Shown here: one piece after another, positions 47,831 to 57,917 of the stretch
Position numbering within the stretch: the stretch's first letter is position 1
Layout of the letters: each line of letters starts with the position of its first letter
NCBI RefSeq assembly: GCF_004363075.1
Contig: NZ_SNYN01000001.1
Coordinates: 597,938 to 661,937 of the forward strand
Reading direction: 5' to 3'
Source of the DNA: Actinorugispora endophytica
GTDB lineage: Bacteria > Actinomycetota > Actinomycetes > Streptosporangiales > Streptosporangiaceae
Length of the DNA stretch: 64,000 nt
Position numbers and translations under genes: made by a program
The notes under the pieces: model-generated
What the model was told of the DNA's origin: nothing
The model's input: the letters and a program-made list of their open reading frames with translations, nothing else
The model's database searches: none

Positions 47831-50131
47831 ATGTCTGAAGCATCCCGGTTCGACACGGTCGCCAAGGCCGAATCCACTCCGGACACCCCGCAGCCGTACG
47901 CCGAACTCGGCATGAAGGACGACGAGTACGCGCGGGTCCGCGAGATCCTGGGCCGCCGTCCCACCTCCGCCGAACTGGCCATCTACTCGGTCATGTGGAG
48001 CGAGCACTGCTCCTACAAGAGCTCCAAGACGCACCTGCGCCAGTTCGGCGAGAAGGCCCCCGAGAACGACGCCCTGCTGGTCGGCATGGGCGAGAACGCC
48101 GGCGTCGTGGACGTCGGCGACGGCTACGCGGTCACCTTCAAGATCGAGTCGCACAACCACCCCTCCTACGTGGAGCCGCACCAGGGCGCGGCCACCGGAG
48201 TGGGCGGCATCGTCCGCGACATCCTCACCATGGGCGCGCGCCCGATCGCGGTCATGGACGCCCTGCGCTTCGGCCCGGCCGACGCCCCCGACACCCGGCG
48301 GGTGCTGCCCGGCGTGGTGTCCGGAATCTCCTTCTACGGCAATTGCCTGGGGCTGCCCAACATCGGCGGCGAACTCGGCTTCGACTCGGGGTACTCGGGC
48401 AACCCGCTGGTCAACGCCTTGTGCGTGGGCGTGATGAAGCACGAGGACATCAAGCTCGCCCAGGCCCCCGGCCCCGGCAACCACGTCGTGCTGTTCGGGT
48501 CGACCACCGGCCCTGACGGCATCGGCGGCGCGTCCGTTCTGGCCAGCGCGACCTTCGACGACGAGAGCCACGCCAAGCGGCCCAGCGTCCAGGTCGGCGA
48601 CCCGTTCATGGAGAAGCTGCTCATCGAGTGCAGCCTTGAGCTGTTCGCCCAGGACCTGGTGGTGGGCATCCAGGACCTGGGCGCGGCCGGGGTCTCGTGC
48701 GCGACCACCGAACTCGCGGCGGGCGGCACCGGCGGCATGCGCGTCGACCTGGACCGCGTCCCGCTGCGCGACCCTCGGCTGACGCCCGAGGAGATCCTGA
48801 TGAGCGAGTCCCAGGAGCGGATGATGGCGATCGTCGAGCCCGCCAAGCTCGACGACTTCCTGGCCGTCTGCGCCAAGTGGGACATCCTGGCCAGCGTGAT
48901 CGGCGAGGTCACCGACGTCACGGAGGAGGAGGCCCGGCGCGGCGGCCGCCTCGTCATGACCTGGCGCGGCGAGACGGTCGTGGACATGCCGCCGCGGACC
49001 GCCTCGGACGAGGGACCCGTCTACGAGCGCCCCTTCGCCCGCCCCGACGACCAGGACGTGCTCCTGGGCGACGACCCCGCCGCCCTGGCCCGCCCCGCGA
49101 CCGACGCGGAGCTGCGCGAGCAGGTGCTGCGGGTGCTGTCCGCCCCCGGTGTCTGCGACCCTGGCTGGGTGACCAGCCAGTACGACCGGTACGTGCTGGG
49201 CAACACGGTGCTGGCCGTCCCGCACGACAGCGGCATGGTCCGGATCACCGACTCGAGCGACCGGGGCGTGGCCCTCGCCACCGACGGCAACGGTCGGTAC
49301 ACCCGCCTCGACCCGTACGCGGGCACCCAGCTGGCCTACGCCGAGGCGTACCGCAACGTCGCGACCACCGGCGCGCGCCCGCTCGCGGTGACCAACTGCC
49401 TCAACTTCGGCTCGCCCGAGGACCCCGCGGTGATGTGGCAGTTCGCCGAGTCCACCAAGGGCCTGGCCGACGCCTGCCAGGCGCTGGGGACCCCGGTGAC
49501 CGGCGGGAACGTCAGCTTCTACAACCAGACCGGGTCGACCGCGATCAACCCGACCCCGGTGATCGGCGTGCTGGGCGTCATCGACGACGTGCACGACCGC
49601 CTGACCAGCGCGTTCAGCCACGACGACGCGGGAGCGACGATCTTCCTGCTCGGCGAAACCCGGGAGGAGCTGGGCGGTTCGGCGTGGGCCGACATCGTCC
49701 ACGGCCACCTGGGCGGCCGCCCGCCGAAGGTGGACCTGGCGGCCGAGGCCGCGCTCGGCCGGGTACTGGCCGACAGCGCGGACCACGGCGTGCTCGCCTC
49801 GGCGCACGACCTGTCCGACGGCGGCCTGGCGGTCGCGCTCGCGGAGTCCTGCCTGCGCGGCGGCGTCGGCTGCGAGGTGGATCTGGGCTCTGACGCGTTC
49901 ACCGCGCTGTTCAGCGAGTCCGCCGCGCGCGTGGTCGTGAGCGTGCGCCCCGACGCCGAGGCGGCCTTCGCCGAGCTGTGCGAGCGGCACGGCGTCCCGG
50001 TGGCGGCGATCGGCACCGTGGGTGGCACCGCCCTGTCCATGGCCCACTCCGGAGGCCGGATCGCCATCGACCTGACCGAGCTGCGCACCGCGTACGAGTC
50101 GACGCTGCCCGCCGTCTTCGGCGGCGAGTAG
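47831..50131 (+). CDS. purL: phosphoribosylformylglycinamidine synthase subunit PurL
   Basis: Large subunit of FGAM synthase, the ATP-dependent amidotransferase. The small PurL form of 766 residues works with PurS and PurQ. Motifs are [20 protein letters not shown] near the start, [39 protein letters not shown] and [14 protein letters not shown]. The ATG at 47831 has GGAA ten bases upstream; an ATG at 47822 is in frame but too close to that site. It ends the purS-purQ-purL group. Confidence 0.97.
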   Translation: MSEASRFDTVAKAESTPDTPQPYAELGMKDDEYARVREILGRRPTSAELAIYSVMWSEHCSYKSSKTHLRQFGEKAPENDALLVGMGENAGVVDVGDGYAVTFKIESHNHPSYVEPHQGAATGVGGIVRDILTMGARPIAVMDALRFGPADAPDTRRVLPGVVSGISFYGNCLGLPNIGGELGFDSGYSGNPLVNALCVGVMKHEDIKLAQAPGPGNHVVLFGSTTGPDGIGGASVLASATFDDESHAKRPSVQVGDPFMEKLLIECSLELFAQDLVVGIQDLGAAGVSCATTELAAGGTGGMRVDLDRVPLRDPRLTPEEILMSESQERMMAIVEPAKLDDFLAVCAKWDILASVIGEVTDVTEEEARRGGRLVMTWRGETVVDMPPRTASDEGPVYERPFARPDDQDVLLGDDPAALARPATDAELREQVLRVLSAPGVCDPGWVTSQYDRYVLGNTVLAVPHDSGMVRITDSSDRGVALATDGNGRYTRLDPYAGTQLAYAEAYRNVATTGARPLAVTNCLNFGSPEDPAVMWQFAESTKGLADACQALGTPVTGGNVSFYNQTGSTAINPTPVIGVLGVIDDVHDRLTSAFSHDDAGATIFLLGETREELGGSAWADIVHGHLGGRPPKVDLAAEAALGRVLADSADHGVLASAHDLSDGGLAVALAESCLRGGVGCEVDLGSDAFTALFSESAARVVVSVRPDAEAAFAELCERHGVPVAAIGTVGGTALSMAHSGGRIAIDLTELRTAYESTLPAVFGGE

Positions 50132-50355
50132 GAGACCGGCCCGGCCCCCGCCGAGTTGGGGCCGGGCCGGGTCTGTCCGCCCCTGGTCCGTGGTCACCGC
50201 CCAGGGGCGCGTCCTTTCCCCGACGGATGCCGGGGCGTGTCTCTCGATGTCTTCAGGGGGTGGGCCGCCCCACCGCGCGTGCTCGGGCGGCCGGTGCGGC
50301 GGGCTTCCCGTTCCGGAGAGGGGAGCGAGCCCGGGAGCGCCCCGGAGGGCGCGGC

Positions 50356-50541
50356 CTAGCCCTCGTCCTCCCTGCTCGCCCGGGGATCGGTGGCCGGGAC
50401 CCCCTCGTCGTCGACCATGGGCTCCGGTTCGTGCTCCTCGTGGGCCCGGGTGGGGTGACCGCCCTTGATCACTCCGTCGACCTCGTGTTTCATCTGATCG
50501 TCGATCTTGGGACCGTGCTTGTCGCTGCCGCGCTGTATCAC
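50356..50541 (-). CDS. small acidic hypothetical protein
   Basis: A 61-residue disordered protein with the pattern RGSDKHGPKIDDQMKHEV near its start and an acidic tail. Short actinobacterial proteins with the RGS..H.P..DD.M.HE pattern are common, with no known function. AGGAG lies six bases before the GTG at 50541. It is convergent with purL, and no terminator is obvious between them. Confidence 0.6.
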   Translation of the reverse strand: MIQRGSDKHGPKIDDQMKHEVDGVIKGGHPTRAHEEHEPEPMVDDEGVPATDPRASREDEG

Positions 50542-50775
50542 GACCGGCTCCTTTCCCCGAACCTGTTGAATCCAGCGCACTACCCCTCCCCCGGACCGGG
50601 AAACCCGCACGTCAAAGCGGATTCCGAACGCCGCCGGAAAGCCGGTCTAACCCCGTGGACAGGGGTTCCTTACCCCGCGCATGAGCCCGCTCGAGGACGG
50701 GCAGCGGGCCCGGACCAGGTGAACACACGAGTTCAGAGGGGGTGAGCGGGCGGCGGACGGCGCGGCCCGCGGAGC

Positions 50776-51882
50776 ATGGATCTTGGACTTCTGCGACCGC
50801 TCTACAAGACGACCGCCCCGGTGGCCTCGGTCTCCCTGGACACCACCCTGGCCGTGGAGAACGCGCCCAGGGAGATCAAGCTGCGCTGGCGGGGGCTGCG
50901 CGAGCGGCTCGCCGGGGAGGGCGCCGACGAGGCGACTCTGCAGGCTCTGGACGACGCGGTCGGAGGAGCACCGGGCGTCCCCGGGCCCCAGGGCGAGGCG
51001 CTGTTCGCCTCGGAGGGCCGGATCCTCGCCGCGTACACGCTGTCCCGGCCGCCCCTGCGCGACCGCGCCTCCTGGCTTCCGGTCGTCGACCCGCTGGACC
51101 TGGTCGCCGACCGGAACCGCCAGCTCCCGTACGTGGTCGTCGCCGCGGACCGGGAGGGCGCCGACGTGGACGCCTACTCCGCGGACCGGCACGACCCCGT
51201 CTCCAAGCGGAGCTTCAGCGGCAGCACCCTGCACATCCAGAAGGTGCGCGTGGGGGGCTGGTCGCACAAGCACTACCAGCGCCGGTCGGAGGAATTGTGG
51301 GACGACAACGCCGCCGGGGTCGCCCAGGACGTCGAGGCGGCCGTGGCCGACGTGGGCGCCGAGCTGGTGTTCGTCGGCGGTGACGAGCGCGCCATCGGCA
51401 AGCTCCGCGACCACCTGGGCAAGTCCGTCCTGGACATCGTCGTCGAGCTGCCGACCGGCGGCCGCTCCGACCACGCCGCGCTGACGAGCCTGCGCGAGTC
51501 GGTGGACCGGGCCTTGGAGGTGGCGGTCGCCCAGTCGCACGCCCAGGTCCTGACCCGGTTCACGTCCGACCTGAAACGCGGCGGCGCGGTGGAGGGGGTG
51601 TCCATGACGGCCGAGGCACTGCGCCGCTCCCAGGTCGAGACGCTGCTGCTGACCACCGGCCGCAACGACGAGCCCCGGGTCTGGGCCTCCCCGACCGATC
51701 CGCTGGAGGTGTCGTCCGAGCGCCACCGGCTCACCGACCCCGACTCCGCCTTCGCGGGACCGGCGAGCGCGCTGCTGCTGCGCGCGGCCGTGCTGAGCGA
51801 CGCGGGCTTCGCCGAACTGCCCGACGCGAGCAGGGCCGCGGAGGGAACGGGCGCGGTACTGCGCTTCACCGTGGCGGACTGA
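50776..51882 (+). CDS. baeRF family 2 (Rv2629-like) release-factor-related protein
   Basis: A 368-residue protein of the bacterial/archaeal eRF1-like family 2, to which the mycobacterial dormancy gene Rv2629 belongs. Features are VASVSLDTT near the start, PYVVVAADREGADVDAYSA, the GWSHKHYQRRSEELWDDNA stretch that is diagnostic for these families, and ELVFVGGDERAIGKLRDHL. Related proteins (Vms1/ANKZF1) cleave peptidyl-tRNA on stalled ribosomes; activity here is an inference. The ATG has only GGAGC directly before it. The 51905 gene follows after 22 nt. Confidence 0.85.
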   Translation: MDLGLLRPLYKTTAPVASVSLDTTLAVENAPREIKLRWRGLRERLAGEGADEATLQALDDAVGGAPGVPGPQGEALFASEGRILAAYTLSRPPLRDRASWLPVVDPLDLVADRNRQLPYVVVAADREGADVDAYSADRHDPVSKRSFSGSTLHIQKVRVGGWSHKHYQRRSEELWDDNAAGVAQDVEAAVADVGAELVFVGGDERAIGKLRDHLGKSVLDIVVELPTGGRSDHAALTSLRESVDRALEVAVAQSHAQVLTRFTSDLKRGGAVEGVSMTAEALRRSQVETLLLTTGRNDEPRVWASPTDPLEVSSERHRLTDPDSAFAGPASALLLRAAVLSDAGFAELPDASRAAEGTGAVLRFTVAD

Positions 51883-51904
51883 CCGTGCGGAGGGTGGAGC
51901 GCGC

Positions 51905-52138
51905 ATGCGACGCGGGCGGTTGAGAGGCCCCCTCGGCAGCCACGACCGACCGGCGAGCGCGCTGACGTTCCGGCTGGTACTGGCCGTCTTCGGGGCCGCC
52001 GTCCTCCTGGCCGGAGCGGTCCTGGCCGCCGTATGGGCACGCTCCGTCCCGCTGGCGGTCGTGCTGGCCGCCGGGTTCCTGGCGGCCTGCCTCAACATCT
52101 ACCGGGTGAACCGCCGCCGCCGCTTCGAACGCCGCTGA
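51905..52138 (+). CDS. small membrane protein (DUF6343-like)
   Basis: A 77-residue protein with a basic N-terminus, two hydrophobic helices (about residues 20-43 and 47-64) and an Arg-rich tail NRRRRFERR. The layout resembles DUF6343 membrane proteins of actinobacteria, but the family call is tentative. GGAGCGC lies shortly before the ATG. It is probably cotranscribed with the baeRF2 gene. Confidence 0.55.
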   Translation: MRRGRLRGPLGSHDRPASALTFRLVLAVFGAAVLLAGAVLAAVWARSVPLAVVLAAGFLAACLNIYRVNRRRRFERR

Positions 52139-52154
52139 GGTCCCCGTAGCCGTG

Positions 52155-53123
52155 TCAGGCCCGGTCCGTCTCGGGGATCCACGGGCGCCAGACGTCGGGG
52201 TTGTCCGCGACCCACCGGGCCGCGGCCTCGTCGCGGTCCAGGCCCTCGTCCGCGATGAGCCGGGCGACGGCGTTCTGGTCGGCGTTGGTCCACTCCCACG
52301 CGTCGACGAGCTCGTAGGCCGGTCCGCCCTCCTCCGCGAAGTCCTCGCGGTAGATCTTGTTCAGGTCGTACCTGGGGTAGTCGCAGCCGACATCCTCCAG
52401 GTCGGCGTCGCAGCCCTCGGTGTACTCGGGGAACTCCACCCTGACGAGGTCGAGTTCCTCGAACAGCCACTGCGGCTCGTAGAAGTAGAACAGCACCGGC
52501 TCCCCGTCCGCGTAGCGGTTGCGGACCTCGGTGATCTGCGCCGCCTCCGACCCCGCGTAGACGATCTGGAAGTCCAGGCCGAAGTGGTCGATCATGCCCT
52601 GGTCCTGGGTGACGAAGCCGGGTGCGCCGGACAGGAACTCGCCCTGGTCGCCGCTCTCGGGAGTGCGGAACAGGTCGGCGTGCTCCTTGAGCCCTTCGAC
52701 GGTGTTGACGCCCGGGTACTCCTCGACCAGGTAGGCGGGCATGTACCAGCCGATGTGGCCGGTGTTGCCGTTGGGCCCGCCGTCGACGACGGTGCCGTTG
52801 CCCCCGGGGCCGTAGGTGTCCATCAGGTCCTGGTGGCCCCAGTTCTCCAGGATCACGTCGATCGCGCCCTGGTCGAGGGCCTGCCAGGAGGGCTGCTCGT
52901 CGAGTTGCACGAGCTGCGCCTGATAGCCCAGCTCCTCCTCCAGCAGGTACTGCACGACGGCGGCGCTGGCCTCGTACCCGACCCAGGCGTTCAGCGCTAT
53001 GCGCACCGTGTCGGGATCGCGCAGGATCGAGGTGGTGCGCACCGCGCACGAGGTGGTCATGAGCAGCGCCATCAGCAGCGCGGCGGCCTTGGCCGCCCGC
53101 CCGGCGCCCGGGGTGGTGGACAT
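52155..53123 (-). CDS. glycine betaine ABC transporter, substrate-binding lipoprotein (OpuAC type)
   Basis: Extracellular binding protein of 322 residues. A lipoprotein signal ends in TTSC, so Cys about residue 26 is lipidated. The OpuAC domain shows VRIALNAWVGYEASAAVVQY, LDQGAIDVILENWGHQD, GHIGWYMPAYLVEEYPGVN and the aromatic YEPQWLF; Trp and Tyr residues here form the quaternary-ammonium cage in family members. AGGAGG lies four bases before the ATG. It is last in the betB-betA-ATPase-permease-binding protein series. Confidence 0.93.
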   Translation of the reverse strand: MSTTPGAGRAAKAAALLMALLMTTSCAVRTTSILRDPDTVRIALNAWVGYEASAAVVQYLLEEELGYQAQLVQLDEQPSWQALDQGAIDVILENWGHQDLMDTYGPGGNGTVVDGGPNGNTGHIGWYMPAYLVEEYPGVNTVEGLKEHADLFRTPESGDQGEFLSGAPGFVTQDQGMIDHFGLDFQIVYAGSEAAQITEVRNRYADGEPVLFYFYEPQWLFEELDLVRVEFPEYTEGCDADLEDVGCDYPRYDLNKIYREDFAEEGGPAYELVDAWEWTNADQNAVARLIADEGLDRDEAAARWVADNPDVWRPWIPETDRA

Positions 53124-53176
53124 CGGACCTCCTGTGCGGTCTGCGGGGTACCGGGGTGTCGCGGTCACGGAGCGCC

Positions 53177-55105
53177 TCACCCCGTCCTCCGGGCCGCGCT
53201 CTGGGTGAGCCGGTCCAGGAGCACACCGAGGCAGACGATGGCCAGCCCCGAGGTCAGGCCCAGGCCCAGCTGGTTCTGCGCGAGGCCGAAGACGACCCCG
53301 TACCCCAGCGCGCCCGCGCCGACCAGCGCGCCGATCACGACCATCGCCAGGACCATCATGATCCCCTGGTTGACGGCGAGCAGGATGGAGGAGCGGGCCA
53401 GCGGCAGCCGCACCTTGGTGAGCAGCTGCCAGGAGGTGGAGCCCAGCGAGGTGGTGGCCTCGACGGACTCGGGCGGAACGCCGCGGATACCGTCCTCGAC
53501 GAGCCGGATGACCGGTGGCAGCGCGAAGACGACGGCGGCCGCCAGCGCCGGGACGCGGCCGATCCCGAACAGCGCGACGGCCGGGATCAGGTAGACGAAC
53601 GGCGGAAGCGTCTGCATGGCGTCCAGGATCGGGCGCAGGATCCGGGAGAAGGTGTCGCCGCGCGCGGCCAGGACGCCCACGACGACGCCGAGAGCGACCG
53701 TGACCAGGGCCGCCACCAGGACCTGGGAGAGGGTGTCCATGCTGAGCCCCCACACTCCCAGCAGGCCGGTGCCCAGGAGGGACAGGCCGGCCACGAGCGC
53801 GGTCCGCCAGCCGCCCAGCACCAGGCCCAGGGCCGCGGCGGCCAGGAGCACCAGCCACCACGGCGAGTCGGTGAGAAGCGTGCGCAGGGGGTCGAGCACC
53901 CAGCCGAGGAGGAACTCCCCCACCGCGGCGGTGGCGTCACCGAACAGGTCCTGCACCGCGTCGTTGAACGCGTTGATCGGGCCCGCGGCGCTGAGGGTCC
54001 ACTCCCTGGGCCAGTCCGCCACTCCGGCGAGCCGGGCGAGCACGGACGCGGCCACCGCCGCCAGCACCGCGGCGGCGGTCATCGCGAGGCGTGGTACCGG
54101 GGAGCCGCCGGAGGCGTACTCGCGGTTTCCCGCGGCCGCGGTCACCCGGTCCAGCGCGATCGCCATGAGCACGATCGCGAGTCCGGCCTCGAACGCCTGG
54201 CCCACGTTGACCTTGTTGAGCGCCTGGTAGATGGCGTCGCCGAGACCGCCCGCGCCGATCACCGAGGCGATGACCACCATGGACACCGCGAGCATGATGG
54301 TCTGGTTGACGCCCAGCATGATGGTGCGCCTGGCGAGCGGGAGCTGCACCTTGGTGAGCAGCTGCCAGGAGGTGGAGCCCAGCGAGGTGGTGGCCTCGAC
54401 CGCGCCCTTGTCCACGTTGCGGATGGCCAGGGCGGTGATGCGCACCGCGGGCGGGAACGCGTAGACGGTGGTGGCCACCGCCGCCGCCGGGTTGCCGATG
54501 CCGAACAGCAGCAGCATCGGCATCAGGTACGCGAAGGCGGGCATGATCTGCAGGAAGTTCAGGACGGGGCGGATGGCGGCGTCGAAGCCCTCGTTGCGCC
54601 CGGCGAGGATGCCCAGCGGGATGCCGATGAGGAGCGCCAGCAGCACCGAGGTGATGATGAGCGCGAGCGTGGTCATCGCCTCGCTCCACAGCCCGGTCAG
54701 GCCGAACACCGCGAACGCGGCGAGCACGAGCGCCGCGGTCCGCGGCCCGGCGACGCGCCAGGCGGTGAAGGTGCCCAGGACCGTCACGCCCGGCCAGGTC
54801 AGCAGGGTCAGCACCTGGTTGACCAGGATGACCGCCGACCCCAGTCCCACCGACAGGTAGTTGAAGCCGTACAGGAACAACGGGCTGGTGTTCCGGTTGG
54901 CGACGACCCAGTCGTAGACGCGGTCGAAGAACGGGCCGATCTGGAACGGTTCGGGCAGGGCCGGGAAGGCGTGCTCGCCGCGCAGCACGGCGAACCCGGC
55001 GAGCAGGGCCGCGAGCACGAGCAGCGCCTGGGTCCAGCGGCTGGTCAGCCAGGTGGGCGGCCCGTCGGCGCGGATCGTCGGCGCGGCGCCGAACGCGGTG
55101 GACAC
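53177..55105 (-). CDS. glycine betaine ABC transporter permease, two fused permease domains
   Basis: A 642-residue membrane protein with two complete OpuAB/ProW permease units (about residues 110-330 and 430-640), each with an EAA loop reading EATTSLGSTSWQLLTKV followed by LPLAR. Usually two identical one-domain subunits form the channel; here one chain supplies both. The EAA-loop DNA is identical over 55 nt in the two halves. The first half also carries a 100-residue N-terminal extension with two or three helices. It begins three bases after the ATPase stop. Confidence 0.92.
   Translation of the reverse strand: MSTAFGAAPTIRADGPPTWLTSRWTQALLVLAALLAGFAVLRGEHAFPALPEPFQIGPFFDRVYDWVVANRNTSPLFLYGFNYLSVGLGSAVILVNQVLTLLTWPGVTVLGTFTAWRVAGPRTAALVLAAFAVFGLTGLWSEAMTTLALIITSVLLALLIGIPLGILAGRNEGFDAAIRPVLNFLQIMPAFAYLMPMLLLFGIGNPAAAVATTVYAFPPAVRITALAIRNVDKGAVEATTSLGSTSWQLLTKVQLPLARRTIMLGVNQTIMLAVSMVVIASVIGAGGLGDAIYQALNKVNVGQAFEAGLAIVLMAIALDRVTAAAGNREYASGGSPVPRLAMTAAAVLAAVAASVLARLAGVADWPREWTLSAAGPINAFNDAVQDLFGDATAAVGEFLLGWVLDPLRTLLTDSPWWLVLLAAAALGLVLGGWRTALVAGLSLLGTGLLGVWGLSMDTLSQVLVAALVTVALGVVVGVLAARGDTFSRILRPILDAMQTLPPFVYLIPAVALFGIGRVPALAAAVVFALPPVIRLVEDGIRGVPPESVEATTSLGSTSWQLLTKVRLPLARSSILLAVNQGIMMVLAMVVIGALVGAGALGYGVVFGLAQNQLGLGLTSGLAIVCLGVLLDRLTQSAARRTG
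53410..53464 (-). repeat. 55-nt tract identical to 54346-54400 (EAA loop)
   Basis: Encodes VEATTSLGSTSWQLLTKVR/Q in the second permease half, base-identical to the first half although flanking codons differ. Confidence 0.8.
54346..54400 (-). repeat. 55-nt tract identical to 53410-53464 (EAA loop)
   Basis: Counterpart in the first permease half. The identity at wobble positions exceeds that of the surrounding sequence. Confidence 0.8.
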
Positions 55106-55108
55106 GGC

Positions 55109-56227
55109 TCAGCCCTCCGTGCTCGCGCCGGCGCCCGAGGCCGCGGACCCGCTGTCGCCCTCGCTCTGGTCCTCGGCGATGACCCGCAGCACGTCGGTGC
55201 GGCCCACCACGCCCAGCAGCCGGTCGCCGTCCACGACCCGGACCGGCGCGGTTCCCCTGGCGAGCTGGGGGACGACGTCGCGCACCACGGTCGTGGGCGC
55301 GGTGACGGGCCCGTCCAGGGGCTCGTCACCGGCCGGGGCGCGCATCAGCCAGCTCACGGTGAGCACGTCGGTGCGCGAGACGTCGGAGACGAAGTCGCGC
55401 ACGTAGTCGTCGGCGGGGCGGCCGACCAGCTCCTCGGGGGTGCCCACCTGGATGAGCTCGCCGTCGCGCATGATGGCGATCCGGTCGCCGAGCTTGAGTG
55501 CCTCGGACAGGTCGTGCGTGATGAAGACCGCGGTCACGTCCAGTTCCCGTTGCAGGCGGCAGACCTCGTTCTGCATGTCACGGCGGATGAGTGGGTCCAG
55601 GGCGCTGAACGGCTCGTCGAACAGCAGCACCTCGGGCCGCACCGCGAGCGCGCGGGCCAGTCCGACCCGCTGCTGCATACCGCCGCTGAGCTGGCCCGGA
55701 CGCGAGTTCTCGGAGCCGGACAGGCCGACCATGTCGATCATCTCGCGGGCCCTGGCGTAGCGGTCGGCCCGGCTCATGCCGCGCACCTCGAGCCCGTAGG
55801 CGACGTTGTCGATGATCTTGCGGTTCGGCAGCAGTCCGAAGTGCTGGAAGACCATCGCGATCTTGTGCCTGCGCAGTTCGCGCAGTTCCTGGGGGTCGGC
55901 CTGGCCGATGTCCGCGCCGTCCAGGACGACCTTGCCGCTGGTGGGTTCGATGAGCCGGGTCAGGCAGCGCACCAGAGTGGACTTGCCGGACCCGGACAGG
56001 CCCATCACCACGAAGACCTCCCCGGGGGCCACGTCGAAGGAGACGTCGCGCACCGCCACGGTGCAGCCGGTCCTCTCCCGGATGGCGTCGCGGTCCATGG
56101 ACTGGTTCTCGGTGCCGAGGACGGAGTCGGCGTTCCCGCCGAAGATCTTCCACAGGTGGCGGACTGCGATCTTGGCGTCCCCGTTCGAGGGGTGCCGCTC
56201 GGTCGTTTCGGTGGCCTGGGAGGTCAT
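55109..56227 (-). CDS. glycine betaine ABC transporter ATPase (ProV/OpuAA type)
   Basis: A 372-residue ATPase. Walker A is [11 protein letters not shown], the Q-loop [22 protein letters not shown] is typical of the betaine/choline subfamily, the signature is [15 protein letters not shown], and Walker B is [13 protein letters not shown]. After the ATPase (about residue 270) comes a CBS-like regulatory region ([11 protein letters not shown], then [21 protein letters not shown]), which in OpuA senses ionic strength. The ATG has GAGAGAGACCCCG upstream. It starts 64 nt after betA. Confidence 0.95.
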   Translation of the reverse strand: MTSQATETTERHPSNGDAKIAVRHLWKIFGGNADSVLGTENQSMDRDAIRERTGCTVAVRDVSFDVAPGEVFVVMGLSGSGKSTLVRCLTRLIEPTSGKVVLDGADIGQADPQELRELRRHKIAMVFQHFGLLPNRKIIDNVAYGLEVRGMSRADRYARAREMIDMVGLSGSENSRPGQLSGGMQQRVGLARALAVRPEVLLFDEPFSALDPLIRRDMQNEVCRLQRELDVTAVFITHDLSEALKLGDRIAIMRDGELIQVGTPEELVGRPADDYVRDFVSDVSRTDVLTVSWLMRAPAGDEPLDGPVTAPTTVVRDVVPQLARGTAPVRVVDGDRLLGVVGRTDVLRVIAEDQSEGDSGSAASGAGASTEG

Positions 56228-56290
56228 CGGGGTCTCTCTCCTTGGGAGGCCCCCCGGGGTTCGGGGCGGCCCGGCTTGCCGGGGGACTGG

Positions 56291-57835
56291 TCAGTGGTCG
56301 TCGGCGCGGATCAGGTCGGCGGCGCGCTCACCGACCGCCAGGACGGTGACCATCGGGTTGGGCGTGGGCAGGGTCGGGAACACCGAGGCGTCGGCGACGC
56401 GCAGTCCCGACAGGCCGCGGACCCTCAGCGCGGGGTCGACGACCGCCATGGGGTCGTCGGCGGCGCCCATCCTGCAGGTCCCCGCCGGGTGGTAGACGGT
56501 GTGCGCGGCGCGGCGGCCGTACTCGCTCAGCGCCTCGTCACCGGTGACGTCCGGGCCGGGCGCGACCTCGCGTTTGAGCCAGGACCGGAACGGCTCGGTC
56601 CGGGCGATCTCGCGTGCGATCTTGAGGCCGTCCACGATCGTGGTGGCGTCGTGGTCGTCGGGATCGGTGAAGTATCGGAAGTCCAGCGCCGGCTTGACCG
56701 ACGGGTCCGCGCTGGTCAGCCAGAGCTTGCCGCGGGAACGGGAGCGGGGGACGTTCGGGGTCATGCAGATCGCGTGCCGGGGCCGGTCGTAGCCCAGGCG
56801 CTCGATGTTGTCGGCGAAGGGGATCTGGTAGATGTGGAACATCAGGTCGGGGCGCGGATCGCTCGCGTCGCGCCGGACGAACAGCGCCGCGTCGGAGTCC
56901 ATCACCGTGGTGTGCGGCAGCTCGTCGGTCTCCCACATGATGATCGACTCCGGGTGGTCGAGCAGGTTCTCGCCGACCCCCGGAAGGTCGTGGCGCACGG
57001 GGATTCCGACCTCCGCCAGGTCCGCCGCCGGCCCCACCCCGGACAGCAGGAGCAGGCGGGGGGTGTCGACGGCCCCCGCGCACAGGACCACCTCGCGCCG
57101 GGCGCGGACCGCGGCGTACCCGCCGGACGGCTTCCTGACCCGGACCCCGGTGGCGCGGTCGCCGTCGAACAGGACCTTCTCGGCCCAGGTCTCCAACATC
57201 AGGACGAGGTTGGTGCGGCGGCCCATGATCGGGTGCAGGTAGGCGACCGAGGCCGAGGACCGGTACCCGGTGTAGGGGTCGTAGGCGATGGACAGGAAGC
57301 CGACGCCGTCGCGGAAGCCGTCGCCGTGCGAGAGGGACGCGTTGAAGTCCTCGACGACCGGCACCCCGGTGGCCTCGGCCGAGGCGGTGATCCAGTCCTT
57401 GACGATGTCGTTGCGGTCCTTGCGGGCCACCGGGACGATGTTGCACTTGATCCGGTCCGCGTACGCCTGGACGGTGGCGTTGTCCCAGCCGGTGGCGCCC
57501 GCGGCCACCCATTCGTCGAGGTCGCGCGGGAACGGCCGGAAGCTGATCAGCGTGTTGTGCGAGGAGCAGCCGCCCAGGACGCGGGCGCGCGAGTGCCGGA
57601 TGTGCGAGTTGCCGCGCGGCTGCTCCACGGTCGGGTAGTCGTAGTCGAGGTCGCCGCCGAGCAGGCCGAGCCAGTCGCGCAGCTTCAGGACCCGTTCCAG
57701 GCCCATGTCGGAGGGACCGCCCTCGATGACGCACACGGTCGTGCCGGGGTCCTCCGTGAGGCGGTCGGCGATCACCGAGCCCGCTGTTCCCCCGCCGACG
57801 ATGACGTAGTCGAACACGGATTCGGGTTCGGACAC
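56291..57835 (-). CDS. betA: GMC oxidoreductase, choline dehydrogenase type
   Basis: FAD enzyme of the glucose-methanol-choline family, expected to oxidise choline to betaine aldehyde. The dinucleotide motif is YVIVGGGTAGSVIADRLTED; the GMC signature ARVLGGCSSHN and the C-terminal HPAGTCRMG and DASVFPTLPTPNPMVTV with active-site His/Asn pairs are present. The 514-residue length is slightly short against E. coli BetA. The GTG at 57835 has AAGGAG seven bases upstream. The choline assignment rests on position between betB and the betaine transporter. An alternative is another alcohol. Confidence 0.85.
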   Translation of the reverse strand: MSEPESVFDYVIVGGGTAGSVIADRLTEDPGTTVCVIEGGPSDMGLERVLKLRDWLGLLGGDLDYDYPTVEQPRGNSHIRHSRARVLGGCSSHNTLISFRPFPRDLDEWVAAGATGWDNATVQAYADRIKCNIVPVARKDRNDIVKDWITASAEATGVPVVEDFNASLSHGDGFRDGVGFLSIAYDPYTGYRSSASVAYLHPIMGRRTNLVLMLETWAEKVLFDGDRATGVRVRKPSGGYAAVRARREVVLCAGAVDTPRLLLLSGVGPAADLAEVGIPVRHDLPGVGENLLDHPESIIMWETDELPHTTVMDSDAALFVRRDASDPRPDLMFHIYQIPFADNIERLGYDRPRHAICMTPNVPRSRSRGKLWLTSADPSVKPALDFRYFTDPDDHDATTIVDGLKIAREIARTEPFRSWLKREVAPGPDVTGDEALSEYGRRAAHTVYHPAGTCRMGAADDPMAVVDPALRVRGLSGLRVADASVFPTLPTPNPMVTVLAVGERAADLIRADDH

Positions 57836-57917
57836 TGAGGTCTCCTTCTTCGGCTCTCGTGGTGCCGCGGCCGGACGCGCGGCGCGGCGGCGGCCGTGAA
57901 CCGGCCGCCGCCGGGCC

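Noticed and set aside
47072-50197. Open frame of 1041 codons antisense to purL
   Set aside because: purL is unambiguous by motif; the antisense frame has low-complexity composition and no domain.
53156-57838. Very long open frame of 1560 codons on the plus strand
   Set aside because: It runs antisense to the betaine transporter and betA genes, which have full motifs. Its composition (His, Arg, Gly, Gln rich) is that of a GC-rich shadow frame.
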